Positions 8,262 through 17,714 are shown, counted from the stretch's first letter. The stretch is DNA of 35,539 bases from an uncultured Faecalicoccus sp. (GCA_902497095.1 CABVDD010000021.1:1-35539), one strand, 5' to 3'. The notes: generated by a model from the sequence alone, not told the origin. Made by a program: numbers and translations.

Positions 8262-9443
8262 TTATTTTGTACAAATAAATAATCCAGCTTGTTTTGAAAT
8301 TTTAATACTCTTTTTTTTTGAAATAATTGATTCTACATATTCTTTGAATTTAGATATTTTAGGACCTAATATCTCATTCTGATTTCCATGACAACTCATA
8401 ATATAATCTACTAAAGGTTGAGCTTTATCAACCATTAAAGAATCTTCATATGGAATAAACTGAACAGATTTAAAGTATTTTTTTAAAATAGCCTTGCCAT
8501 TTTCTATCCCAAAAATATCAAACAATCTATTTTGTGATAACTCAACTCTAGAATCAAAAGATTTTACAAGTTCTGTAATTTCTTTCATATGTTCCTTACC
8601 ATAAGTACTACAATAGAAAATACCATTATCTTTTAAAACTCTACATATTTCAGATAAACCTTTTTCTAAATTTTGTATATAGAATAGAACATGATTTGCG
8701 ATAACTGCATCAAAATAACCATCTTTAAAAGGAATCGCTTGGCAATCTGTCACAATGCAATTGTAATCTTTACCTAGTTTCTTTCTTACCTCATGAACCA
8801 TACCTTTAGAAATATCTGATAAAAATATCTCACGATTCCTTAAATCAATGTTTCTATTTTCCCAGAGTTTACCATTTCCACAACCTATTTCTAATAAACG
8901 ATTCACTTTTGAGAAATCTATCTGATTGAATAACCAATTAAACCATCCTATTTTATTGGTCGAAAATTGATCATGTAAAGATATTCTAATATTTAAGTTG
9001 TTAGAATTTTTATACTGTTCCACAATATTTGATTCAATATCAAACATTTGCAACAAAGATATAATCTGGTTCCAATCAATATTTCTTTCATCAACATTTT
9101 GTACAAAGTTTTCCATGGAATCTTTTATAACCTGTAGATGTTTTATTTGACTATCTAATAAATCAATTTGCATAGAAAAAGATTCTTTTATGTTTTGCTC
9201 CTTAGAAACCATCGGATAGATTTCCTCTAATGAAAACCCCATATGTTTTAAAGATAATATCTTTTGAAGTTTCAATAAATCTGATTGTGTATATTTTCTA
9301 TATCCATTTTCCATAACAAAAGAGGGTTTTAACAACCCTATTTTGTCATAATATCGAATTGTACGTTCTGTCACATTTGCGAGTTTTGCAAATTGACCAG
9401 TAGAATACACCTGACTTCTATTTCTGTTTCTTGTGTTCTTCAT
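8262..9443 (-). CDS. MerR-family regulator fused to SAM-dependent methyltransferase
   Basis: 393 residues with two domains. Residues 12-80 are a MerR winged HTH (QVYSTGQFAKLANVTERTIR, YYDKIGLLKP, GYRKYTQSDLLKLQ). Residues 85-118 form the dimerisation helix. Residues 155-300 are a class I methyltransferase with motif I LEIGCGNGK (184-192), the acidic end of strand beta-2 at D210 and a CQAIPFKDGYFDAV segment. The C-terminal 90 residues are unassigned. The start at 9443 overlaps the DUF2304 gene by 26 bp; a GTG at 9410 is an alternative. The methyltransferase domain occupies the place where MerR proteins normally carry an effector-binding domain. A MerR-type promoter lies directly downstream at rfbA. 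The fusion may sense SAM or a methyl acceptor, or also work as an enzyme; neither can be decided from sequence. Confidence 0.88.
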   Translation of the reverse strand: MKNTRNRNRSQVYSTGQFAKLANVTERTIRYYDKIGLLKPSFVMENGYRKYTQSDLLKLQKILSLKHMGFSLEEIYPMVSKEQNIKESFSMQIDLLDSQIKHLQVIKDSMENFVQNVDERNIDWNQIISLLQMFDIESNIVEQYKNSNNLNIRISLHDQFSTNKIGWFNWLFNQIDFSKVNRLLEIGCGNGKLWENRNIDLRNREIFLSDISKGMVHEVRKKLGKDYNCIVTDCQAIPFKDGYFDAVIANHVLFYIQNLEKGLSEICRVLKDNGIFYCSTYGKEHMKEITELVKSFDSRVELSQNRLFDIFGIENGKAILKKYFKSVQFIPYEDSLMVDKAQPLVDYIMSCHGNQNEILGPKISKFKEYVESIISKKKSIKISKQAGLFICTK

Positions 9444-9762
9444 ATTCTTTGATACTGAGCTTTTGAATTAAATCTTTTTGTTTTTCTTTTAATTTAGAAA
9501 TTTGTATTGTTTGCGAAAATAACATTATATATAAGAAGAAAATAAAAAGAGAAAAAATAAAATTACTAGTAGACATAAATCCTAATTTTTCAGACAGAAA
9601 ATATGGAATACTTGAAAAAACACTAAAAATTAACAAAACAACAGACCAAATAATCCAAACTATAGAATCATCAATATTTAATCCATGTTTACGAATTTTT
9701 CTAATTACATAAATTATAGTTAATATACTAGCAATAATAAATACGATTTGTAAATAGCTCAT
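9418..9762 (-). CDS. DUF2304 small membrane protein (GacJ-like)
   Basis: 114 residues with three hydrophobic segments (about 3-20, 33-53, 66-84) and a charged, helical C-terminus (KLKEKQKDLIQKLSIKEYEEHKKQK). This is the layout of DUF2304 proteins. In streptococci the DUF2304 protein GacJ is known to assist the polyprenyl-phosphate GlcNAc synthase GacI. Here too it follows such a glycosyltransferase gene, with a 4-bp gap, so it is probably that enzyme's membrane partner. AAAGGTG precedes the ATG. Function is inferred from family and neighbourhood. Confidence 0.82.
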   Translation of the reverse strand: MSYLQIVFIIASILTIIYVIRKIRKHGLNIDDSIVWIIWSVVLLIFSVFSSIPYFLSEKLGFMSTSNFIFSLFIFFLYIMLFSQTIQISKLKEKQKDLIQKLSIKEYEEHKKQK

Positions 9763-9766
9763 TTTA

Positions 9767-10456
9767 TTACACCTTTCTAAAAGGCTGAATCAAAAATATT
9801 GATATCAGCATTCTACTCATATATTTTATGGTGTTTCCAAAGTTTAAATATGATTCTCCAAACTCTCGATCATTCATCTGTACTTGTATTTCTTTAATTT
9901 TTCTTTTTTTTCTAATCATATATACTAAAGTATCTGGTTCAGGAGGATTATTCATTTCTGTTGCATATTCTTTGATACAATTTTTCCCATAAGCTCTAAA
10001 ACCGCTTGTAGGATCTGTAATTGTAACACCAGTCATCACCCTTATTGCAATACCAATTAAACGACTTCCAATCATTCTTGCGGTAAATGGCTTTTTTTCT
10101 GTAACAAATCGAGAACCAATTACTATGTCATTACCATTTTTAATTTCAGAAATCATCTGTGAAATATATTTTGCAGAGTGTTGTCCATCTCCATCAAATT
10201 GAATCACAACATCATAGTTTTCTTTTAAAGCTAATTTAAAACCTGTTTGAACTGCTCCAAAAAGTCCTAAATTACAAAAGCCATCAATATGATTAAATTT
10301 ATTTTTTCTTATAACTTCCAAAGTATCATCTTTTGAGCCGTCATTGATAATTACATAATCTACATCTGGAGCATTCATATTTATATCGTTAACCGTTTTT
10401 TCTATATTTAATGCTTCGTTATAAGCTGGAATAACTACTAAAGATTTAAAAGTCAT
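9767..10456 (-). CDS. Polyprenyl-phosphate glycosyltransferase (DPM1/GacI-like GT2)
   Basis: 229 residues. GT-A fold with SLVVIPAYNEALNIEK, NDGSKDDT near residue 40 and the catalytic DGDGQH, then GSRF and a C-terminal region (DPTSGFRAY) typical of dolichol-phosphate-mannose-synthase-like enzymes. These load one sugar onto undecaprenyl phosphate. There are no full membrane spans, only a hydrophobic tail (MSRMLISIFLIQPF), so attachment probably depends on the DUF2304 partner encoded next. AGGAG lies upstream of the ATG. In this locus the product would be a sugar donor for extracytoplasmic side-chain addition by a GT-C enzyme. Confidence 0.88.
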   Translation of the reverse strand: MTFKSLVVIPAYNEALNIEKTVNDINMNAPDVDYVIINDGSKDDTLEVIRKNKFNHIDGFCNLGLFGAVQTGFKLALKENYDVVIQFDGDGQHSAKYISQMISEIKNGNDIVIGSRFVTEKKPFTARMIGSRLIGIAIRVMTGVTITDPTSGFRAYGKNCIKEYATEMNNPPEPDTLVYMIRKKRKIKEIQVQMNDREFGESYLNFGNTIKYMSRMLISIFLIQPFRKV

Positions 10457-10613
10457 AATTTTTACTCCTATGTTAAACTAAGTTTAAATCAATATATCTA
10501 TCAAATCAAATTGAATTAATCATTTATGAAGAATATTAATGTATCTTTTCATTAATGAAAAAATAAAAACTATTATTCTATAAAATAAATTTTTTTTGGA
10601 ATACTCTTTAGAT

Positions 10614-12611
10614 TTATAACTTGAATAAATAATAGTCTTGATAATTTGTTTGCATACCTTGTAAAATCAAACTATATCCATTCTCTTCTAACAAATTTTT
10701 GCTTTCGTCATTGAATACTATCAAATAATCAATGTTTTTCTTTTTGCAAATATCAATTACATCATTAAATTTTATTCCGTTAGTTTTACAAAAATCATCT
10801 AAAATTCGGATTTCTTCTTGAGTCAAATTCATACCATTACTAATATGAGTAACAATACGATTTGATGACATCACAAACCCAGCTCCTTGTGCTACATGAT
10901 TTTCATAATCAAATGCACCAGGAGTGTAAAGATTATAATTCCCATATGGTAAATTGTTAAAATAATCTCCTACTTCAACAAATATATTTGGCATCATTTT
11001 AGTTCTTAAATCAAGTACTCTAGAAAAATCCCATCCTGCAGACGATATCCCCGATCCTAAAAAGTTTTGACTACAAATAACTTGATAATGACTGGAAAAA
11101 TAAATCAAAACTACTATTACCGAAACTGCAGAAGTTAGATTATAAAATATTTTACTATGAAATATCCAACTGCTAAATTGAACAAAACAAATTCCTAAAG
11201 CAAATACAAAAATATATTGTAAAGAAGATACTGTTCGCAAAGGAACAAAGAAATAATTAAAAGCTGAAGTCATAATGAGCTCAGAGAAATAATTACTTCT
11301 AAATACAATAAATATGCACAATATGACTGCCCAAAAACTTACTGATAAATTTCTTTTGTATAGGCAATATAGGCAGTAAAAAAGTGAAAAAATCCAACCA
11401 AAATTCAAAATCAAATCTTGCTTATACCAAACATCTATAAATGGCAAGTAATCATTCAATGCTTGTGTATATTTTTCAAGATTGAAAAAAGAAAAATTAT
11501 CTATCAATTTCGTAAAAAACAAACTAAATATCAAAACCGTTAATAGGCTTATATTTAATATAAGTCTCTTTGTATTTCCATTTTTATAATATTTAATGCT
11601 TAAATAAATTAACTTCACTAATAAAATAAAAAATAAAAACAAAACTAACACTTGCATAAAAATAGAAGAGAATCCCAAAAGTGCAACACAGACTAAAACC
11701 ACTACTATAAAATTCCTAAAATTCATTTTTGGAATTAATGGCTCACTATATATATATAATGCAGGAATAGCAATCATTCTTACTATTGATCCACCATAAA
11801 ATGCAGCTGTTTGAAACTGCCATAGATCATAAGATCTTATATAAAATGATGTATTTAAAAAATTAAGATTAATTCCATGATATAGCCATCCTGCTGGTAT
11901 TAAAAAAAAGAAAAAAGGTAACAATGTATATTGAGCATAATCTTCTTTTACAAATTTACTAGCCAATTCTCTAAATACTATTGCAAATAGCCAATAGTTA
12001 TGAATTACCATTGTTACTCTACAAAAAAAAGGAATATCCACATGAAATAATGTCGCAAAAAAACTATAACTAAGTTCATAAGTATTGACTAATCTATTTA
12101 AACCAACGGTAGCAACTTCTAAAGAGCCATTATAATAATTTTCATTAAACAACCTCGGACTATCTACTAAATTCACCATTTTTCCAATATAATAATAATC
12201 ATCATAATTTAAATCATAATACTGTACCTGATTAGACATTGAAAAAATTGTAAATAGAATTACAAATAATACAAGAAGCCAGTTCCTTGAAAAAACAACT
12301 TTTATATTATTAAAACTTAATTTGTTTTTATTAAATAAAGATTGGAAAAAAATTTTATTTTTTATAAAATACAATATATCAATGAGTAAAAAAACAATCA
12401 ACTGTAAAATAAAATATGTTTTCCAACTTAAGTGAAAAACTTGAGCTGGAAAAGCAACAAAGAACGCAACAGCATACGTAGAAAAAAAACCAGTTATTAA
12501 ATAATATGATAACTTTTCTTTAAGTTTTGAAAATGAAACTATAGTTTTTCCAATTACTACATATTGAAAAATGATAAATACATAATATAAGACCGAACAC
12601 AACCAATTCAT
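10614..12611 (-). CDS. Large polytopic membrane protein, probable GT-C glycosyltransferase
   Basis: 665 residues with about 12-14 hydrophobic segments and a soluble C-terminal part of about 130 residues. After the third or fourth membrane span comes an acidic tyrosine-rich loop, YYDLNYDDYYYIGKMV (about 131-146). A DD or DE pair in the first large outer loop is a hallmark of GT-C enzymes that use polyprenyl-phosphate sugars outside the membrane. The protein also resembles membrane proteins of unknown function (DUF6077-like) found in polysaccharide loci, but I cannot confirm the family. The next genes encode a polyprenyl-phosphate glycosyltransferase and DUF2304 protein, which fits a GacL-like role in side-chain transfer. 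AAGGGG precedes the ATG. A 157-bp gap without a gene follows. Confidence 0.65.
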   Translation of the reverse strand: MNWLCSVLYYVFIIFQYVVIGKTIVSFSKLKEKLSYYLITGFFSTYAVAFFVAFPAQVFHLSWKTYFILQLIVFLLIDILYFIKNKIFFQSLFNKNKLSFNNIKVVFSRNWLLVLFVILFTIFSMSNQVQYYDLNYDDYYYIGKMVNLVDSPRLFNENYYNGSLEVATVGLNRLVNTYELSYSFFATLFHVDIPFFCRVTMVIHNYWLFAIVFRELASKFVKEDYAQYTLLPFFFFLIPAGWLYHGINLNFLNTSFYIRSYDLWQFQTAAFYGGSIVRMIAIPALYIYSEPLIPKMNFRNFIVVVLVCVALLGFSSIFMQVLVLFLFFILLVKLIYLSIKYYKNGNTKRLILNISLLTVLIFSLFFTKLIDNFSFFNLEKYTQALNDYLPFIDVWYKQDLILNFGWIFSLFYCLYCLYKRNLSVSFWAVILCIFIVFRSNYFSELIMTSAFNYFFVPLRTVSSLQYIFVFALGICFVQFSSWIFHSKIFYNLTSAVSVIVVLIYFSSHYQVICSQNFLGSGISSAGWDFSRVLDLRTKMMPNIFVEVGDYFNNLPYGNYNLYTPGAFDYENHVAQGAGFVMSSNRIVTHISNGMNLTQEEIRILDDFCKTNGIKFNDVIDICKKKNIDYLIVFNDESKNLLEENGYSLILQGMQTNYQDYYLFKL

Positions 12612-12625
12612 ATATTAACCCCTTT

Positions 12626-13537
12626 TTAATCTTGAAAATATTTTAAAAGAAATTCATAATATGATTTTAATCCTTGATGAAAAGACAATAATCTCATTGG
12701 ATGAATTTTTACAATTTTCGAATTGTCTAAAATTACTTTGGGAACATCTACACTTCGTGAATCTTTATAAACCACTTTAGGATTTAATCCTAAAGCTGTA
12801 ATTTCTTTTATTATCTCATTTAATGAGATACCTTTACCAGATGCAATATTAAATGTGTCTTCCTCACCTTCATATTCAACTAAAGAAGCTATCATTTCAC
12901 AAACATCTTCTATATAGATATAATCTCTAATTATTGAACCGTCTCCCCAAATTTCTATATCTTCTCCTAATAAAGATTTCTTTAATGCTGCGTCAACAAA
13001 ACCAACACCTTTATTAAAATCCTGTCCAGGTCCATAAGGGTTCGAAATTCTTGCAGCAATCATCTGAGAATGGGATTGCTTATTAAATGTTCGAAGAACA
13101 TTTTCAATACAGAGTTTTACAGCTCCATAATGATTTATAGGATCCGCAAATGCATTTTCTTTAATTGGTTGATTTTTTTGAACTCCATATACTGTTCCAC
13201 CTGATGACAAAAATATTACTTTTATTTTCTTTTCTTGACAAAGGCTAAATAAATACGCACTCTGTACAAAGTCTCTTGAGTAACCTTGCATAAATCTTAT
13301 ATTAGAATTTCCTGGATTAACAGTACTTAGGGCATGAATAACTACATCAACATCAGTAAGAATACTTTCAAGCATTTGATTATCAAAAAAATCTCCCGTA
13401 ATATAATTCACATCTTTTAGTGGACGATGTGGTTCTTGAATATCAAATGATTTTACCAAGTAATTCTTTTTTAATAAACATTCATTAAGATTAGATCCTA
13501 TAAAACCATTACCACCTATTATTAATATTTTTTTCAT
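12626..13537 (-). CDS. NAD-dependent sugar epimerase/dehydratase (GalE-like SDR)
   Basis: 303 residues. Extended short-chain dehydrogenase with KILIIGGNGFIGSNL (NAD loop), FLSSGGTVYG and the YGAVK active site (YxxxK), then NPYGPGQ and GDGSIIRDYIYIEDV typical of nucleotide-sugar epimerases. It is shorter than true GalE and closer to the WbiG/WcaG type, so it could be a UDP-GlcNAc or UDP-glucose 4-epimerase or a related enzyme. The start overlaps the previous gene by 29 bp and has GAGAGG upstream. It probably supplies a non-rhamnose sugar for the polymer. Confidence 0.87.
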   Translation of the reverse strand: MKKILIIGGNGFIGSNLNECLLKKNYLVKSFDIQEPHRPLKDVNYITGDFFDNQMLESILTDVDVVIHALSTVNPGNSNIRFMQGYSRDFVQSAYLFSLCQEKKIKVIFLSSGGTVYGVQKNQPIKENAFADPINHYGAVKLCIENVLRTFNKQSHSQMIAARISNPYGPGQDFNKGVGFVDAALKKSLLGEDIEIWGDGSIIRDYIYIEDVCEMIASLVEYEGEEDTFNIASGKGISLNEIIKEITALGLNPKVVYKDSRSVDVPKVILDNSKIVKIHPMRLLSFHQGLKSYYEFLLKYFQD

Positions 13538-14732
13538 CTTCTTCTATTCCTCTCATTATAGCTTCGAATACTTTATGTCCCTCTTTTTTCCATGAAGTGT
13601 TCTGTGCAAAATGAATTCCATTTTCTCGAATCATATCTAATTCTTTTGGATGATCAAAATAATATGCTATTTTTTGAGCTATTTGTTTTGGTTCTATATC
13701 TACAAGTACAGAGTTTTGATCATTAACTAACCATTCACTATTTGCACCTTTAGTACAAACGGCTACAGAGCCTGAAGCCATTACCTCTAGAGGTAATAAC
13801 GATAAATTTGTATTTGAAATCACCAGGCACATATCACAAGATGAATACAATTCTGAAAGTTCACTAATATCTAAAATACCTTTACTTTCATATTTAAATG
13901 GTATTTTATATTGAGATAAATCCCATCCGGCGAATACAACCGTTAAATCTGGAATCATTTTTGATAATTCATGAAGTGCTAGTAAGCCTAATTCAAAATC
14001 TCTTCTAGGGGTGACAGGTCTAGCATAAAAGAAAATTCGCTTTTCTTTATTTAATTTCTTTTTTGGTTTATATAAATCTAAATCATAAGAAAAACTAAAA
14101 CTATCTGCAATCATCCCGTATTTTTGTATACAGATGTCTTTTAACCAATCACCAGCCGTAATACCTCTAAATCCAAATTTATATGTATTTTCTGCAAAAG
14201 AAAACTCAGATCCATAAGCATAAAAATATGGTTCAAAATCTTGAATAAAATAAAATTTAGAAATCGTATTATTAAAATTTTGTACACAGTATGCAGTCGT
14301 CCAACCTGTTGCTACGGTACCATGAGCAAATTGCATATATTTAGTATCATAATATATTTCTACATTTTCATTCAAAATAGAAAAATACTCTCTCAAAAAA
14401 CTCTTAAATGATTCATTATTTGAAAAATTAATAGGTTTAAAGATATAAATCCTATTGTGAATTCCATGCTCTTCTAAATAACTAATAAAACGAAATATAT
14501 TTAGATGTCCTCCCGATCCTTTACCTGGTTCTGGAATAACCCAATTCAATATTTTACTTTCGCTCTTTTTTGCATTTTGATAATCTTCATAACAAAATTC
14601 TATCTCGTTTGTATTTACAATAAAATTCCAAAAGCCACAAATATCAGTTAAAGGAGAGCCATCCTTCAATCTCTTAACAGATCCTTTTAATCCACGAATT
14701 CTTATCGAATTTATCACTCTTTTTGGGTTCAT
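13509..14732 (-). CDS. GT4 glycosyltransferase, WsaF-like rhamnosyltransferase
   Basis: 407 residues. The N-terminal region has the VIPEPGKGSGGHLNIFRFISYL motif family seen in WsaF-type rhamnosyltransferases, and FYFIQDFEPYFY is also characteristic. The C-terminal donor domain has RIFFYARPVTPRRDFELG, VVFAGWDL and SNTNLSLLPLEVMASG. WsaF of Geobacillus is known to add beta-1,2-rhamnose in an S-layer glycan. The start at 14732 has AGGAAGGTG upstream and replaces a frame from 14750. Together with rfbACBD and the adjacent GT2 it argues for a rhamnan backbone. Linkage specificity is inference. Confidence 0.82.
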   Translation of the reverse strand: MNPKRVINSIRIRGLKGSVKRLKDGSPLTDICGFWNFIVNTNEIEFCYEDYQNAKKSESKILNWVIPEPGKGSGGHLNIFRFISYLEEHGIHNRIYIFKPINFSNNESFKSFLREYFSILNENVEIYYDTKYMQFAHGTVATGWTTAYCVQNFNNTISKFYFIQDFEPYFYAYGSEFSFAENTYKFGFRGITAGDWLKDICIQKYGMIADSFSFSYDLDLYKPKKKLNKEKRIFFYARPVTPRRDFELGLLALHELSKMIPDLTVVFAGWDLSQYKIPFKYESKGILDISELSELYSSCDMCLVISNTNLSLLPLEVMASGSVAVCTKGANSEWLVNDQNSVLVDIEPKQIAQKIAYYFDHPKELDMIRENGIHFAQNTSWKKEGHKVFEAIMRGIEEDEKNINNRW

Positions 14733-14746
14733 AAAGCACCTTCCTA

Positions 14747-15718
14747 TCATTTTTTTATTTGTTCTAATTGTTGAGAATATTTTTTATCCAACTTTATTTT
14801 TTTATTTTCAGATACCCTTTGATATTTTCCTGCCAAATAAGAAGCATAAAATCTATACCAGTCTCTAATAATAGCATATTTATACCACTTATTTTTTTCT
14901 TTCATGTCCATATTCAACTGATGCACATATTTCAAATCATTTTTTAAATATCGATAATACCCTACTAATAATTTTGGAATATTTTTAACCATTATATAGC
15001 CATGCACATTATATAGCCCTTTATACTCATCATAGTATCTCCTTAAATATGTATTTAATGGGTAATTATGAGAATGATACACTGGAGCAAAAGGACAGTA
15101 TAGTTTTTTTAATCCTAATTCAATAATTTTTTTTGCCCAAATCTGATCTTCTGCAAAATTAACATCATCATAAGGATACTTCTCCCAAAAAATCCTACGC
15201 ATACATGAATTGTTATCAGAGTAAAATGCAAGAAGATGTCTATAACCTTCTTCTGTCTCATACCTATCTCTATCTTCTATTTGATATATAGTATTGTCTT
15301 CTCCATATCCTTTAAAAAGAGCTGTTATATCTCGTTTATCAAAAATATTACAATCATCGTATGGATAATGTATTCCGAATCCACCTGCAATATCAGGATC
15401 AATTTTCATGGCATCAATAAAATTTTGCAACCATTCTTTTGATGCTGGTTTAGCATCTTGGGTAATAAATACAATAAACTCACCTGTTCCCAAACTAGCC
15501 CCTAGATTTCTAGTTTTCCCATGTCCAAAATCCTCTTTAGCTATTTTTTTTAAAATGCATTTATGTTTTTTTATATAATCAAGAGTCTTATCGGTAGACC
15601 CCGAATCAACACAAATTACTTCATAGGTATATTCAGTAACCTGTTTATCGATCATGTCTAAAACTTCATCGAATAATTCCCCTCCATTTTTTGTTGGTAT
15701 TACTATGCTAACATCCAT
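14747..15718 (-). CDS. GT2 rhamnosyltransferase
   Basis: 323 residues. GT-A domain with MDVSIVIPTKNGG, CVDSGSTDKT and the KEDFGHGKTRNLGA segment, which is typical of bacterial alpha-rhamnosyltransferases, then FITQDAKPASKEWL, where the QDA triad takes the place of DXD. FAEDQIWAKKII in the second half is the usual acid/base (ED) motif. The ATG at 15718 has AGAGGT upstream and lies 5 bp after the methyltransferase-kinase gene; its 3' end meets the GT4 gene. It likely builds the rhamnose backbone from dTDP-rhamnose at the inner face of the membrane. Confidence 0.87.
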   Translation of the reverse strand: MDVSIVIPTKNGGELFDEVLDMIDKQVTEYTYEVICVDSGSTDKTLDYIKKHKCILKKIAKEDFGHGKTRNLGASLGTGEFIVFITQDAKPASKEWLQNFIDAMKIDPDIAGGFGIHYPYDDCNIFDKRDITALFKGYGEDNTIYQIEDRDRYETEEGYRHLLAFYSDNNSCMRRIFWEKYPYDDVNFAEDQIWAKKIIELGLKKLYCPFAPVYHSHNYPLNTYLRRYYDEYKGLYNVHGYIMVKNIPKLLVGYYRYLKNDLKYVHQLNMDMKEKNKWYKYAIIRDWYRFYASYLAGKYQRVSENKKIKLDKKYSQQLEQIKK

Positions 15719-15723
15719 TTTAT

Positions 15724-17643
15724 TTACCTCTTTATCTTTTCAAAAAATTTTACAACTTTGTTTTTCTTCAATTCTTTTATCTGATCATCTAGACTTTTAT
15801 TAGTTTCTATCAAAGCAGTGATATTGTCAATAGCATCAACACCATAATAGTAAAATGTTAAGTTTATTTTTAAAGTTGAAAATTTGTTATTTTTCAAATT
15901 GAATACTGGAGGATTTAAAAAATAATAGTCATTATTTATTATCAAATCTGCATTAGAATATAAATTTTTATAAGGAATGCCATCAAGTTCTATTTTATTA
16001 ATTTTAATAATCGATTTTTTTTCAATTTTTATACTAATATTTTCTAGAGATGGATTTAAATTATATTTTAATTCGATCTCTGATGTGTCTACAAAATTAT
16101 ATTCTTTTCTCTCATTATTATTTTGAGATAGTTTTATATTAATTATTCTATTTTGGTTATTCTTAAATGGTATCGAATAACTATTTGAAGCCATCGCTTG
16201 ACTAAAAATTGTTTGAGAAGTGACATAGTTTTGAAAATTATTCTCCATTTTTAAAAAGATTTCTATCATTTCTTCAGAAATTTCAAAATAATTATATATT
16301 TTCTTTATTTCTTCTTCCTTTAATTTTGATAAACACTGACTATGGAAAATTGCTCTAAAAACAATGAATTTTTTGGGAATGCAACATTTTAAAATCCATT
16401 CATAATCAATTACAAAATAATCTCCATTAAATATTACATTTTCTAAAATTAAATCTATATTATTTACTGGTTGGCATTTTTCTCCAATAAATATTGAATA
16501 GTCCAAGTCACCAAATACTTTTTTCAACAATTCACTAGAATGAAAATCTTCATCCTTTTCAATGGTTAATATATTTAAAATAATACTTATATGATTAATA
16601 ATTTCATCTATATTATTATTTTTAACATCCTCTGAAATTATTTGTTCCAGATTTTTACCTTCAATATATTCAAAAAGTAATTTCCCGTTCACAAAATTAG
16701 ACGGACAATAATAAAACATTTCTTTTTTTACTTTGTCTGTAAAATTAAAATAATATTCATTAACTCTTTTTAAATGATTAATTCCTTGTTGATGCAATGC
16801 TTTTTTATAAACTAATTTTTCACCATTTATAGAGAGAATATTAGTACAAATTTGAAATTCTTCTTTTCTTTCACTTGATATTTTGGAATATAAATAATGA
16901 CAATTCTTTGGATTTATTACTATGAAAAATGAATTACAGAAATCTTTAAAATATCCAGATTTTTTGATTTCTTCAAAAGCTTCTCTTTCATCAAAAAAAT
17001 CTATTTTATTCTTTTCTGAAGGCTCATAAAATATTGGAAAGTGGGAATCAATTGCTCTGTCTGAATATATAGAAATTGGAAAATCCTTATTTGGAAAAGG
17101 ATAAAAAATAAAGTATTCCCTATTCAATTCCTCTAGTATATTTATCCATTGTTTGTAAGTATATAATTTATTATTGATCGTTAAATTTCCAAACATTTTT
17201 TTTGTTATCTCATCACAATATCCATTAAAATATTTTAAGCCTAACTTATTATTTGTTAAAATTATAACTTCCCCATTTTTATCTAATAAAGTCAGCAATT
17301 CTTCTATTATTTGCTTCTTATTCTTTTCTGACTCCAAAAAATTTTCAACAATAATATAATCAAATTTACTCTTGTTCTGCTTAAAAAAATCATAATAATT
17401 TGAGAAACATATCACATTAGGATTCATAATTTTATTTATGCTATTGTATTGTTCATTAGTTTCAATACAAATTACTTTTCCAAAGCGTACAAGATAATTT
17501 GTTAAAATCCCACATTCACTTCCTAAATGCAATATTCTTGATTCATTCTTAAATTCATACCAACATAAAACATTTTGACGAAATTTTGAAAAAAGTCGCA
17601 TCTCTTCATACGAATTAAAACTAGATTCCTTAATTTTTGTCAT
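15724..17643 (-). CDS. Methyltransferase-kinase protein, WbdD-like candidate chain-capping enzyme
   Basis: 639 residues in three parts. Residues 1-200 are a class I methyltransferase (HLGSECGILTNYL at about 39-51, acidic ICIETNEQ, DYIIVENFL). Residues 260-460 read as a degenerate kinase: a lysine in LVYKKAL, then DLILEN with D397 and N402 spaced as in aminoglycoside-kinase catalytic loops, and metal-binding D413 in VIDYEW; the usual loop histidine is replaced. Residues 500-605 are beta-rich and a charged helical tail follows (about 610-639). WbdD of E. coli O8/O9 has this order and ends O-antigen chains by methylation or phosphorylation. A first ATG at 17649 is too close to GAGG at 17651-17654; the ATG at 17643 is well spaced. 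An intrinsic terminator separates it from wzt. Role is inferred. Confidence 0.72.
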   Translation of the reverse strand: MTKIKESSFNSYEEMRLFSKFRQNVLCWYEFKNESRILHLGSECGILTNYLVRFGKVICIETNEQYNSINKIMNPNVICFSNYYDFFKQNKSKFDYIIVENFLESEKNKKQIIEELLTLLDKNGEVIILTNNKLGLKYFNGYCDEITKKMFGNLTINNKLYTYKQWINILEELNREYFIFYPFPNKDFPISIYSDRAIDSHFPIFYEPSEKNKIDFFDEREAFEEIKKSGYFKDFCNSFFIVINPKNCHYLYSKISSERKEEFQICTNILSINGEKLVYKKALHQQGINHLKRVNEYYFNFTDKVKKEMFYYCPSNFVNGKLLFEYIEGKNLEQIISEDVKNNNIDEIINHISIILNILTIEKDEDFHSSELLKKVFGDLDYSIFIGEKCQPVNNIDLILENVIFNGDYFVIDYEWILKCCIPKKFIVFRAIFHSQCLSKLKEEEIKKIYNYFEISEEMIEIFLKMENNFQNYVTSQTIFSQAMASNSYSIPFKNNQNRIINIKLSQNNNERKEYNFVDTSEIELKYNLNPSLENISIKIEKKSIIKINKIELDGIPYKNLYSNADLIINNDYYFLNPPVFNLKNNKFSTLKINLTFYYYGVDAIDNITALIETNKSLDDQIKELKKNKVVKFFEKIKR

Positions 17644-17672
17644 ATTCATACCTCAAATATAGTATAACATAT

Positions 17673-17697
17673 AAAAAAATGGAGATTATTAATCTCC
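17673..17697 (-). terminator. Intrinsic terminator after wzt
   Basis: On the minus strand GGAGATT and AATCTCC form a 7-bp perfect stem with a 3-base loop, followed by A and seven T. It lies 18 bp after the wzt stop and 30 bp before the methyltransferase-kinase start. It would separate the exporter transcript from the long glycosyltransferase operon, or reduce read-through into it. Confidence 0.75.
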
Positions 17698-17714
17698 CAA
17701 AGATAAACTTAATA

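Noticed and set aside
17661..17666. TATACT with preceding TG, resembling an extended -10 box before the methyltransferase-kinase gene.
   Set aside because: The start point would fall in the ribosome binding site at 17651-17654, and no -35 box is visible.
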